A stretch of 64,000 nt of DNA. Source: Garcia nutans. Its lineage: Eukaryota; Streptophyta; Magnoliopsida; Malpighiales; Euphorbiaceae. Both the position numbers and the translations under genes were made by a program. The notes below the pieces were generated by a model that saw nothing but the letters and a program-made list of their open reading frames with translations, was not told the origin of the DNA and did no database searches. Of this stretch, positions 48,367-60,400 are shown piece after piece. The stretch's first letter is position 1. Every line of letters begins with the position of its first letter. The stretch covers positions 2,046,001-2,110,000 of the forward strand of contig CANTUV010000076.1 of assembly GCA_947685225.1 (NCBI GenBank). Direction: 5' to 3'.

Positions 48367-49448
48367 CTATAAGAAGAGATAATGGTCCAGTTAATGGCCT
48401 AAAACTTAAACCTTCAACCACAACCACCTTCCTTCTTAAATTAATAAGGGGGCGATCCACTTAGGACAGAGGTAAATTAAATCCGTTGCAAAAGAAATAA
48501 AAGGCTATAAACACTACAATGACACGCGAAAACTACATGCCAAAAATAATCCAATAGAAAACTTGTTTCATGAAAAAAAGAAAAAAAGAGAAAGCAATAA
48601 GAAATGTTGTAGTACAAGATTACAAGTACAAGCTACAGAAATTAAAAATTCAAAACAGAAATGAATTGGCACTAAAAATAAACATCAAAACATTACGAGC
48701 CAGAAAGTAGACAGTTCCCTTTGTGAAGAAATAACAGATAATTAATCTGGTCAATCATATGATTGAAGACCTCATCTAGACAACAGAAACCTAAAAGCAT
48801 TCATCAGTTATATTTTATGCTCATGAAAGCAGCCTACAACAGTAGCCACTGGCCAAACAATCGACCATTTGCAATCCATTAAAATAGGACTGCACAACTT
48901 TAGCGTATCATATTATGATACCTTGTTCTACAAGCTTTCACAGGAGGTGATATTCTCGTATTCATTGAGAACTCATCAGTAGATCACCAAGTAGAATCTA
49001 CATGAACAAAAAAAAAACAAAAAAAACAGAAAAAGAAAAAGAACATACAAGAAGAAAAATGCCAATGGCATGCTGCGATAATGCATGATAAAAGCAAGAA
49101 AAATGAAAATAAACAAGAACAGAGGATAACTATCCCATTTATATTAAAGATCCAAGAACACAATTGTAGAGAGTGATAACAGAGAAATTAAAGAAACCCA
49201 CATAAGCAAAACCAGGTAAGAACTTCACTTGTTCAAAAATCGTTAAGAAAGAGAAGTCACCCACAACTAGGTAGCAAAAAACAGCAGCCAAGCATGCGCC
49301 GGCCCAAGAAGGCAAAACATGCAAGTATCAACAAAAAAAGCAATTTGGTTCAAACCTGAGAAAAGAAGAATGTATATGACAATGTAATTGTGGTGGCGCA
49401 GAAACCGAGGACCATCACTCTGGTATTGTGTGACTGGGGAAGCAACAT
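48367..49448 (-). other. Probable 5' UTR intron and leader exon of the unknown gene
   Basis: An acceptor (CTTCTTATAG) at 48367-48377 precedes the start exon. A good donor (CTCAG/GTTTGA) lies at 49356/49355, so a leader exon from about 49450 to 49356 followed by a ~1-kb intron is likely. Frames of 60-90 codons in this interval (for example 49139-49324 and 49267-49494) lack a consistent ATG start and domain. Splicing is inferred. Confidence 0.4.
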
Positions 49449-49622
49449 CTTGAATTTGATTTGTTTTTGAAACTGAAAATTTTATCCAACTCAAACCTCA
49501 TCAGGGTTTCATTTATTTCGGTGGCCCAACCTCCATTAAAATAAACTGGTGTAGCCCATGTATTTTTTGATAGACCCGATCAGAATTTTCTTCTTTGGGC
49601 TTTAGTTTCCTGGAATAAGCCC
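49449..49622. promoter_or_regulatory. Short bidirectional promoter with site-II motifs
   Basis: This stretch of ~170 bp separates the divergent unknown gene and the PPR gene. It contains four TGGGCY-type (site II) motifs in either orientation: GGCCCA at 49523, AGCCCA at 49553, TGGGCT at 49596 and AGCCCA at 49618, plus AGGGTTT (telo-box-like) near 49503. Site II and telo-boxes are typical of promoters of genes for organelle and ribosome functions in dividing cells. No clear TATA box. Confidence 0.55.
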
Positions 49623-50832
49623 ATGAGTTCTGTTGCTGTTCTAAAGTCTCAACCTTTTCTTCTAGCTCTTCTCTGTGCGGCTGTGTCGCTCTCCTCTTTG
49701 ATGATGCCTGTGACTATGACCGTACAGCGCCGGGTCATCTCAATTGTAAGAAGCTCTAAACTTTACTCTTCTCCATTCTCACATTTCTATTCTCCCCGTA
49801 TTACCAGCCCGCCATTTTGTGTCAATCTGTTCTCCTCCTCGCCGTCTACCCAAAACATTGAATCTTTACCAACTGATGATAATGATCTCTCAATCCCTCC
49901 AATTCGAAGAACACGAACGCGAACACCGCTCGAGACCCAATTCGAAACCTGGACTCAAAGCCTCAAACCCGGGTTTACTCCCACCGATGTTGACGCTGCT
50001 CTCCGTGCACAATCAGACGCAGATCTCGCTCTTGATATCTTTCGCTGGACCGCACAGCAACGCAATTACAAGCACAACCATGTTACTTACCTCACCATGA
50101 TCAAAACTCTCATCGATGGCAGACGATACCGCCATGCCGAAACACTAGTGGAAGAGGTAATCGCCGGCGCTTGCGATATGAGCGTCCCTCTATACAATTC
50201 CACGATTCGTTTCTGTAGCGGGCGTAAGTTTTTGTTTAATCGCGCATTTGATGTGTACAAAAAAATGCTGAAATAATAAGCTAAACGTTTGTTATGTCTA
50301 TTTACATGCGGTTAAGTCTCTGACAAAACAGATGAAAGCCTCTGGTGTAATACCTGACACTTTTGCTTTGAATATGATCATTAAGGCTTATTCAACATGT
50401 CGAGAAGTTGACCAGGCAATTAGGATTTTTCGTGAAATGGGATTGTATGGTTGTGAACCAAATGTATATTCTTATAGCTATATAGTGAAGGGGTTGTGTG
50501 AGAAAGGAAGAGTAAGGCAGGGTTTAGGGTTTTATAAAGAAATGAGGGGTAAAGGGTTGGTACCGAGAGGGAGTAGTTATATGATTTTGATTTATAGTCT
50601 TGCCATGGAAAGGAGTTTTAAGGAGGCAATTGAGGTTGTTTTTGATATGTTGGGCAATTCAATGTCGCCAGATATGTTGACTTATAAGACTGTTTTGGAA
50701 GGTTTGTGTCGGGAAGGCAAGATTGATGAAACTTTTGAGTTACTTGAGGAGTTCAGAAAGAGGGATGGATTGATGAGCCACAAGACTTGAAAAATTTTAC
50801 TGAATGCGTTCCATATTTTTAATCAAGACTAG
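49623..50832 (+). pseudogene. Mitochondrial-type PPR protein gene with internal deletion/frameshift
   Basis: The first frame (49623-50276) encodes an N-terminal targeting region (MTVQRRVISIVRSSKLYSSP, likely true start at or near the ATG at 49718), then PLETQFETWTQSLKPGFTPT, LALDIFRWTAQQ and a PPR ending FNRAFDVYKKMLK before TAATAA. The next frame resumes at once one base out of phase (NKLNVCYVYLHAVKSLTKQ) and runs through PPR motifs PDTFALNMIIKAYSTCREVD, EPNVYSYSYIVKGLCEKGRV and SPDMLTYKTVLEGLCREGKI. About 25 residues usual between these blocks seem missing, so a deletion caused the shift. The stop at 50788 (after MSHKT) is followed by 14 further in-frame codons, as if it too is premature. 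Neighbour order suggests the counterpart of Arabidopsis At3g25210. PPR proteins act on organelle RNA. An assembly error cannot be excluded. Confidence 0.78.
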
Positions 50833-52762
50833 ATTCCCAGACTCTGTTGATTATATTAAAATTGTTTGTTAACTCTAATCTTATCGGTCTTGAAATACTG
50901 GAGCAAGCCGAGTGTCTTGACACTGTTAAATCAGATGCCATATGCCTGATTTAATGTGGGATTAGCAGCTTGGCTAATCTATACTGATGAAATGAAGACT
51001 GGATACAGTATTGGGATTATGCCAGAATCACTGTTGCCGTTACTGGACTAACAAGGAGGCTGGTAGTGCTGCAACTTGGTGCTAGATGGATGGACATGGT
51101 GCAGCAGAGGAGATGATAGCTTACTGGCTGTTGCTTCAGCCTTTTATGTATTAGTTGAATGCACATGGACTGCTTGTGGATGGAGACAATAGCAGTGTAA
51201 ATGACTTATCATTTTAGGATCAGGGCATTGCTTATGCCCATAAAAGTGGTCTGAAACATTGACGGGGATGGTGGTTTTTGTTTAGCCTGGATATCACATA
51301 TCATCAGGTATCTTTCATCAATGAAATTTGAGGAAGGTTAAGAAGAAAAATTCTTGCTAAGAAATCAAAACTTGAACATTATAGAAAGGTTCGTTGCATA
51401 ATTCATGGATTGGAAGGCATTGAAAGAGAAAGAATCCTTCCTCTACAACACAACACTGGCTGATCCATTGGTTATTTTTTGTCACCTCATCTGTTTTTCT
51501 TTTTTTTCCTGGTTGCCTTGTGTGTGTATATATATATATATGCTCAGCGGAATTATAATTTTAACTTTCATTATCATATGCTGGCTTATGATTTTGCTCC
51601 AAGACTTGCATATTTCAAACAGGAAGAATCAATATAGCAAAAAGAAACAGTTTAGCAGCGGCTTCAAATTTTGTTTGGAAAAAAATAGGGAGAAATTCCT
51701 TTGATTGTGAAAAAAAAGTCTTCCTTCATCCAAAATCCTTTTTAAATTCCTCATCTTAATCCCATCTTAAAGATGGAGACAGAATTATGACAAATTTTCA
51801 TTTTTTAATGAATTTGAGATTTGAATGAAGTTTATTGTTAAGAAAATAAAACTAATTGAATATGCATGTATATGGACGATCCTTTCACGAGAAGAATTAG
51901 ATTAAATTCTTTAACTTTCAAATTCATGAATGAATTAAACTACTATGCTAAATATAAAAAAATGTTGAATAAATTCATAGAATTAAAAACTTATTAGTAT
52001 TATTGATTGGAAAATCTATAGATTTCCATAAACTATCAATTTAAATGTTCCCTGTTTTTATAAATTTCTTTGACCACATCATCATATATATTAGGGTATA
52101 CGTGCTTAGCATGTTAAAATTAATCCTTAGGATTCATATGCAAATTCACTACAAATTATTTAACATAGTTTCAATAAAATTTATCATTATATTATTTTAT
52201 TATTATTTGACATAAATTAATAAAAATAAATTATTTGTTTACTTTTTAAAAATTCTCTTGCAAAACTTATATTGACTAGAGATGATAATTTTGTCTGTTT
52301 TAATAGGCATCTGATTATATCCTAATTCGACCGCATAAGATTATATTTGTTATATTTATAGTTATGATATAATATGGATTAGACAAAATATATCCGAAAT
52401 AGATTTAGATCGAATATGGATTATGCATAATTTTGTCCGAATTAGATTCTATATACATATATTCAGATATTTATATAATATTTAGTTTAAAATATTATTT
52501 CACAAATTTTATGCAATTTTATGATCTTACTCTACTTATTACTTGGCTCTATTTGTTTTAACATGGTATGTGGCAATAGCATTACTCATATTTAATCTTA
52601 TTCAATTTGAGGTGGGTCGGATAATAAATAGATTATGTTATTTCACTTATAGAGTAGGATAGTAATTTTTAGAAACCCAATTCATGTCTAATATTGACAA
52701 CAACAAATCATTCGCAACACTTTATAATGCTAAAATTAAAAATACATCCATCATTTCATGCA

Positions 52763-52814
<52 letters not shown>

Positions 52815-53671
52815 TTGATAAATTACATATACGAAGATGAAGAACATCTAAAAAATTTAAATTTAAAATCTAAGTCAGAGTAACATATGCTCTTAGCCAC
52901 TAAGTTATGCCTTGGTAGTTCATGCATATTAGTTTATATTTTCTATTTTTTGAAAAAAGTTTCTCTAAATTATTTATATTTTAATATCATTTTTACTAAG
53001 ATTTTATTTTATAAATAATATTTTAATTGACTATGTAAGAATATAGTATTATTTTAGATCATAATATTACACAAATTAAATGAGGTTTTAGTCATATTAA
53101 GTTTTAGATGTTGTATATAATTTAGCTGTATATAATTTATCCGCTTAAATTCCACAGCTTGTTAAATTTTAAATATGAATGAGTTACACATTGATTTTGA
53201 TTCTAATAGTTTCATCAGAACAAATCAATAAATATTAGAGTTTTTGATAAAAATGTAAGATAATAATTTTAAATTTATCATATTTATAAATTATTTATCA
53301 AAATATCAGAAATTATAAAATATTTATTAACATATCAAATTTTTATTAGTTTATAATAGGTTTATAATAAGTTTATTATTAATTTATAATAAAATAATTA
53401 TAATATATCTGATAAAAAAATAAAATTTTAAAAAATTATGATAGAGCATGTTATTTTTCTAATACTATCATGCTTATGATTATAATGTTGTCTTGGCCAT
53501 GGGCTTGGCCTGTGAAAACAAAGAGGCTCAGGTGGCCTAGTATTAGTAAAAATAATGCACTGGACCCAAGAGCCCTCAAGCCTGATCCATCATCCATGCT
53601 CCTTTAACGCTATTTATGATGTATAATTTGCGCAAAATCTTTTCACTCTCTGACTAACAATATCTGCGAAG
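50833..53671. other. Intergenic between the PPR and FKBP15 genes
   Basis: The first ~900 bp have near-genic composition and may be PPR 3' UTR; the 51405-51704 frame shows no domain and contains a (TA)n run. From 51700 on the sequence is AT-rich, with an (ATT)n run at about 52767-52814 and a SINE-like element. The last ~150 bp are the FKBP15 promoter and leader; no obvious ER-stress element seen. Confidence 0.55.
52766..52922 (-). repeat. tRNA-derived SINE-like element with (AAT)n tail
   Basis: Read on the minus strand, GGCATAACTTAGTGGCTAAG at about 52909-52890 resembles a pol III A box in a tRNA-like head, followed by a degenerate B-box region (GACTTAGATTTT), ~50 bp of body and an (AAT)n tail (52815-52767). 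This is the layout of plant SINEs. No target duplication was identified. Confidence 0.45.
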
Positions 53672-56175
53672 ATGAATGTCAGCTGTGGATCGAGGGCGGC
53701 AACAATTTTCCTCTTCCTGGTGCTATTTGCCTTGGGTAATTTGTATATTAGTTGATATTGCCTTCTCATTTCATTCATCTAATTCTGATCTAGTACTAGT
53801 ATTATTGACTTATGGTTAATGGGTCCTTTGCTCTGTGCATTTTCTCAGTTTCGGCGAACAAATCAGGCGATGTAACTGAGTTACAGATCGGCGTAAAGGT
53901 GATCACTATTTGATCTTCTTTTGTGGTTTTTGTTTTGTAACTGACTATTTTTCTTTCTTTTTCTATTTCTATTGCCACGAGTTCAATTGATTCTCTCGTT
54001 TTTGGCTAACTCATCTATTGCTTCTTAAATTACTTGCCTGAACTTATATATGTCTGGTGTTGGGTTGATGGCGTACTGCTTTAGCTATAGTTGGCTGTTA
54101 TTAGGTTCCAAACCCCAAATTTTGGAGAGAGAGGACATTGAAAAAATTTGAGTTTTGTTTTGTGCTGTACTATTAGTTATCAACAGGTGCATGTCATCCT
54201 TTGAGTGATTCATTTTCACTATGGTTGTCTTTTTGCTATTTTACTAAGATTTATCGGAATCCTTAGTGAATCCTACTTATTTATATTTTCATATATGATG
54301 CAAATGCATTTAGCTGAGATTTGATTATTTATTTTAGTTTGTAGTTGACTTGTGATGATGGTTAATTTGGGTTGAACTTTAGTTTTCAGTGTCATTTCCT
54401 TGGTTCACAGAATTGACAGACAGAGCTCACTTTTTTTTCCCTGCATTCTTTGATGGTTACTGTTTTTCACTTACCTGTCTCTGGATGTTATTGTTACAGC
54501 ACAAGCCCAAATCCTGTGAAATCCAGTCTCACAAGGGAGATAGAATCAAAGTACATTACCGCGTAAGTAGGATTATTGCTTTGGGTGGATCTTTAATTTT
54601 TGCAATGTATGGAATTATTCTAAAGCTGGTGAATGCCTATGTGCATTAAAATCTTCGAATTATGTAGAAGCAGTGTAACAACATAAAAGTTAAATGTTAC
54701 CTCATATCATAGCCTGTCTATATTTTGTTGGTTTAAAGTCTAGGACTTCAAAATCAACTATTCTTGTCACTATATTCTTTGGAATGGAAATTTGCTTCAG
54801 CTCAAAGCATTTATGTAGTTAGCGAAATACATTCTTGTGGAATGGTCTGATGATCAGAAGCATGCAAATTATTGGATATCATTGAATTAGCTTAATGACA
54901 TTTTTAAAGAGCAATCTGTAGTCTCATAAATTATAAGCCTTGTAGAGCCATGAATGTTCAATTTATTCTTATTTTTCCTTTTATCTATAATATGAATGAA
55001 TTTGTTGTGGTTCATACAATTATATGGAGCCTGGGATGAAGGACACATTTCACATCCAAGCTTTTATTGAAACTTCATATCTGTGTGCAGCTATTTTTTT
55101 TTAAAAAAATTCATGTTTACAACCCTAGGCATGATTAGTTTACTTGGTTTAAACATGTTTCAGATGTCATATGTTTACTTACATCATAAATTGCTAAATG
55201 TTTACAGGGAAAACTCACAGATGGAACTGTTTTCGATTCCAGCTTTGAAAGGGGTGATCCAATTGAATTTGAGCTTGGTAGCGGACAAGTTATCAAAGGT
55301 ATGTGGTGCACTAATTAATATTTTTATCTTTCCCAAACTCATGATCTCTTTATACATGTACAAAAATAAACTTATGGACTACAGGTAAAGTCCACTACCC
55401 AATTTGAAGAGGAGTACTATTAGGAGTGGATTATCAAATTGTTGTCTTAAAGACTGTTGACACTTGGAGTAATTCCTTGTTGCAGGATGGGACCAAGGAC
55501 TATTAGGAATGTGTGTAGGTGAGAAACGTAAGTTGAAAATACCTGCAAAACTTGGTTATGGAGATCAGGGTTCCCCACCTAAGATCCCAGGTAATGTCTA
55601 AACTTCTTAGGCAATCCAATCAGTATATTAATGTAGTGAGTAGAATAATGTGGTGAGTAGTAACTAGCTTAGTCTTAATGATAGGTGAAGCAGTATAATC
55701 TTTTGCACACTGAAGATTATATGTATTTTGTCCTCAACTTATGTAACTTCATGTCAATTCATGTATAAAGCAATCATTGAACTTGAAATGTTGAGTTGAT
55801 GATCTTGGGTTTGTGACTCCTCATGACATCCCTTGTTTGTCAGATTATCACCTATATTTCTAGATGTGGGTGGATGAGACTTGCTTAGTTGTAAACCATT
55901 ATTACTTGCAGACTTTGAATATCTTTAATTGTATTCTATTTTGCTATCAGTCATATCACATTAGCTGCATTGGATAATATATCAAGTTCGGTTCGGTTGT
56001 TGAACTTATTAAACATTGAAATCCTCTTACATCAGAAAAGATATATTTGCAATAGAAAGTAACATTGGGTTCCTTGATCATTTCAGGCGGAGCAACACTG
56101 ATATTTGACACGGAGCTTGTTGCAGTGAATGGGAAACCATCAAGTGGAGGGGAATCAGATAACAGTGAGCTATAG
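53672..56175 (+). CDS. FKBP15: FKBP15-type peptidyl-prolyl isomerase (ER lumen)
   Basis: Six exons: 53672-53735, 53849-53898, 54500-54562, 55208-55298, 55486-55590 and 56087-56175. All junctions are GT..AG with matching phase, giving 153 aa, the length I recall for Arabidopsis FKBP15-1. Residues 1-24 are a signal peptide (AATIFLFLVLFALVSA). One FKBP domain follows: IKVHYRGKLTDGTVFDSS, ELGSGQVIKGWDQGLLGM, GEKRKLKIPAKLGYGDQGSP and PGGATLIFDTELVAV. The drug/peptide pocket residues (Tyr in VHYRG, Asp in FDSS, Trp in KGWDQ, Tyr in GYG) are all present, so it should be an active, FK506-binding prolyl isomerase. The C-terminus SDNSEL ends in a KDEL-like signal. The FKBP62 gene follows 1.3 kb downstream on the same strand. 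Introns hold chance frames only. Confidence 0.94.
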
Positions 56176-57347
56176 TCACTTGTCAAAGGCAGAGGTTCTT
56201 GTCCTTTTTTACTTAGTTTTTCCTGGTAGCTTGTGGGGGTCAGTTGAAGTCATTATTTTTTGGATGATAAAAGAACGAAGATATTTCAATGTTTCAGTTT
56301 GCAATATGGGATGCTGCTTCTAACAGGATTAACTAGGCCTTTGTTTGTTGATCAGAATCTTTATGCGGTTCAGAACTAAAGTGATGGGTTTAGTTTCTTG
56401 TACCTTTTCGTTACCCTCTTGAATAAGAAGCTTAAATGCTGGAACAATTTAATTCATCAAGAAAAGTGTACTAACAATTCAAATTTAAAATAATTCAAAT
56501 CCAAAATGGTTTGGTTTTGAATTTGGTACAACTCAATTGGGATTAATTACACAAGGGAAAGTTAAGTTCCATGGTAGGTTTATTCATGGCATTCTTATAC
56601 GATCTCTAAAACTGATGAAGTTTCTTAACTTTTAGGTCTAGAAGATAGCAATGGTAAAATTTATGAAAATTTTGCTAATAAAAATTGAAAAATGGCTTAA
56701 AATGTATTTATTTTTTATTTTTTTTAAAAAAAATAGAAACAGAAAATTGAGGTTGCCATTTTGTAATATATCTAGCAAATGGTTATGATGAAAAATACTG
56801 TAATTTTTAAATCGTTATTAATAAATTTTTTATGATTTTTATTTTGAAAAAAAAAAAAGCCTTCTTCATTTGCACGAGAGTTTGAAGTTTGAAAATCTTG
56901 AAAAGTTCATTGATTGTTTTTGACATACGAGGAAAAAACAAACATAAAAAGAACAGAAGTTGCAAATTCCTTTAATAGCAAGTGAATGTTCATTTTAAGA
57001 TGTCGTGACGCCACAACGCTTCTACACGCCGTTTAACGCCTTTTTTGGAGTTTTACACTTTTACTAAAGTTAAATACTAAAGTTAAATCAAGCATTGATA
57101 ATTTCATCAAACGTGCCTCTTTGAGTTAAAAAAAAAACGTGCCTTTCGCATTTACCGAACAATTTCTTTTAACAATCTCAGCCGTCTGACTGGCATACAA
57201 ATTCATTTTTAGCAATCTCAAATGTATTAACATCCAATCACGTACGACCTTTACACAAAAGTCGATGCAAGTAATTTTGGAGCAATCCTAGCCGTTGGAT
57301 AAAATCAAACCTCAGAATCTAAACCCTTAACCCTCTAACGCACAGAA
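56176..57347. other. Intergenic between FKBP15 and FKBP62
   Basis: The first ~280 bp are the FKBP15 3' UTR; then AT-rich sequence with A-runs; then, from about 57000, the FKBP62 promoter with more balanced composition (TGTCGTGACGCCACAACGC near 57001). Confidence 0.55.
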
Positions 57348-57384
57348 GAAGTCTCTAGAAACTAGTATCAGTCACACTATAAAG
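57348..57384 (+). promoter_or_regulatory. Heat-shock-element-like site and TATA box of FKBP62
   Basis: GAAGTCTCTAGAA at 57348-57360 fits the alternating nGAAnnTTCnnGAAn pattern with one mismatch (CTC for TTC). CTATAAAG at 57377-57384 is a good TATA box about 105 bp before the start codon. FKBP62/ROF1 and FKBP65/ROF2 are known heat-stress genes, so an HSF site here is plausible. Confidence 0.55.
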
Positions 57385-57486
57385 GCCTCTCTTCTGTGTT
57401 TTCAATCTCAAAAATACCAGAACCTTCACTCTTTTTCTCTCTACAATTTGCCAGTACTTTCTCTCTGTTTGAATCATTCATTCGAA

Positions 57487-60400
57487 ATGGAAGAGGATTT
57501 TGATCTTCCGGCTGGAGATGATATGATGATGAATGAGGACCTCGATCTTCCAGATGAGACTCCTGTTCTCAAGGTCGGAGAAGAGAAGGAGATCGGGAAG
57601 CAAGGATTGAAGAAGAAGCTTGTTAAGGCAGGTGACGGATGGGAAACTCCTCAAAATGGCGATGAAGTTCAAGGTGAACTTTGACTTGCTTGCTTGTTTG
57701 TTCGCTATTTTTTTAATTCTCTGATTAATTTCTTTTTTTTTGTGCGTGTTTGTTTCAGTTCACTACACGGGGACTTTGTTGGATGGGACTCTGTTTGATT
57801 CTAGCAGGGATAGAGGAACTCCCTTCAAATTCACACTTGGTCAAGGTAAGGAAATTTTACTATTTCTATTTAAATGTAGAAGGTGCATTGTATGGTTTTA
57901 AATTTCACCTAATGGGAAATTGGGGTTGGCCCCTATTTATTGAATGGTACTTCATTTTCATTTGCTGTTTGTTTATTGAGCCAGTGACATTATTCATTAA
58001 GTTTATTAAATGAATGTAATGGTTGAATCTTTCTGTATTTTATTATCTGTTTTTTGTGGATTGTGTTCTATTAGAAGTTAGCTTATTAATGTGCAATGGA
58101 CTTTGAAACCAATTGGCGATGTATATCTTTTGTCTGGTGGTGAACATGAATATTTATTTTTTATTTTCAAAAATTCGTTGAAAGAGGTAAAGATATGCTT
58201 TGGGTTTAAATTATTTATAATGTTTATAGCAAATTGTTTACCATTTCTTATTTTCTTGATGGACATTTTGGCTTTTCAGTTTACTTGATGAAGAGCATGT
58301 GTTGTTTTCTGATTTCTTTTTTAAGAATGACAAGAATATTATTGCTTCGAAGTTGGAGAATGATTTTGTGTTAAGCATTTGTTCTTCCTCCACTGCAGGC
58401 CAAGTGATTAAAGGATGGGATCAAGGTATCAAAACAATGAAGAAGGGTGAAAATGCTATTTTCACCATTCCTCCCGAGCTGGCTTATGGTCCTTCGGGTT
58501 CACCGCCAACTATTCCTCCTAATGCTACGCTTCAGTTTGATGTTGAATTGTTGTCTTGGTCTAGTGTCAAGGACATCTGCAAGGATGGCGGGGTGTTCAA
58601 GAAGATTCTTGTCGAAGGAGAGAAATGGGAGAATCCCAAGGACCCTGATGAAGTATTAGGTATATTGGTGGTTCAAGTTTGCAGTTCTTTGGCACCAACA
58701 GTTGCAAATTTGAAATACAATTTCTTAACTGCATTCGACATTTATTATTGTTGCAGTCAAATATGAGGCTCAGCTTGAGGATGGTACAGTTGTTGCCGAG
58801 TCCGATGGTGTAGAGTTCACTGTCAGAGAGGGTTAGTATTATAGGTTCTTGTCTGATGATGGTATGAGGACTTGACTCTTGTGAGGTTCCTAATGTACAG
58901 TTCTTATATATGCAGGTCATTTCTGTCCTGCACTGTCAAAGGCTGTCAAGACAATGAAGAAGGGAGAGAAGGTTCTTCTAACAGTGAAGCCATCATGTAA
59001 ATTGCCTTACTTGCAACTGGTTCTACTTATAGAAACATTATAAATTGTGTTCTTATCTTATTTGATATTTGTTGTATTTAGATGGATTTGGGGAGAAGGG
59101 TAAACCAGCATCTGCTGGTGAAGGTGCTGTCCCACCCAATGCCACACTTCAAATAACATTGCAGTTGGTTTCATGGAAGACTGTGTCAGAGGTTACTGAT
59201 GACAAGAAGGTGATAAAGAAAATCTTGAAGGAGGGCGAGGGATATGAGCGTCCAAATGATGGGGCTATTGTCAAATGTTAGTATTGCATCAGCTGAACTT
59301 CCTTTGATAACGTAGTTGAAGACTAATGGCTTTTGCTATTTTGCTTCATGCAGTAAAGTTGATTGGGAAGCTGCAGGATGGTACAATATTTTTTAAGAAG
59401 GACCATGATAATGAAGAGGAGCTTTTTGAGTTCAAGACAGATGAGGGTAACAAACGATTGATTTCCCCCTCTATTTTCCTGTTTTGTGACTGCTGAACAT
59501 GTCTTTAATGCACTTTTTTTACTTATTTTTCTTAATATAGAACAAGTGATTGATGGGCTTGATAGAGCTGTGATGTCCATGAAGAAGGGTGAGGTGGCAC
59601 TGTTAACAATTGCACCAGAGTATGCATTTGGTTCAACTGAGTCACAGCAGGAGTTGGCTGTTGTTCCTCCTAACTCAACATTATACTATGAGGTTGAGCT
59701 GGTTTCCTTTGTCAAAGAGAAGGAATCCTGGGATATGAACACCCAGGAAAAAATTGAAGCTGCAGGTAAGAAAAAGGAGGAGGGCAATGTTTTATTCAAG
59801 GCTGGAAAATATGCAAGGGCTTCCAAGAGATACGAGAAGGTAATTTTTGCTTATACCTTGCTTTTTGAAAATCTCATGGCTCTGGTTTGTTGTAGTAGGT
59901 TAATGCCACTTTGGCTTTTTTATAACAGGCTGTTAAATACATAGAATACGATTCCTCTTTTAGTGAGGAGGAAAAAAAGCAGGCCAAGGCATTAAAGATT
60001 GCCTCTAACCTAAATAATGCTGCTTGCAAGCTAAAATTGAAAGATTACAAAGAGGCAGAGAAGTTGTGCACTAAGGTAACAAACTGGAATTATTTCTTAT
60101 CTCTATTTTGATATTAAGTGGCTCTGGATATGGGTTCGTAAAACTGCAGTGTTGGTACTTGGTAATGTGCAGGTGTTAGAGACGGAGGGTAGAAATGTGA
60201 AGGCTCTCTACAGGCGAGCACAGGCATACATTCAGTTGGCAGATTTAGATCTGGCCGAGTTTGATATTAAAAAAGCCCTAGAGATTGACCCTGATAATAG
60301 GTATGCAGTTATGACTTTACATTGACAGTTTGTTGCTCTGAAAGATGCAGTATATGATTCCATGAAGGTGTACTAACATTTAGTAAAACCAGGGATGTCA

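Noticed and set aside
49267..49494. First coding exon for the unknown gene
   Set aside because: Its apparent start is TTG, an in-frame stop lies upstream and there is no in-frame ATG. The ATG at 48349 fits better, with this region as 5' UTR.
51405..51704. 99-codon plus frame after the PPR gene
   Set aside because: It includes a (TA)n microsatellite and shows no motif; more likely 3' UTR or intergenic sequence.
52880..52910. Genuine tRNA gene
   Set aside because: Only an A-box-like core is recognisable; acceptor and anticodon stems do not pair. A SINE-like origin fits better.
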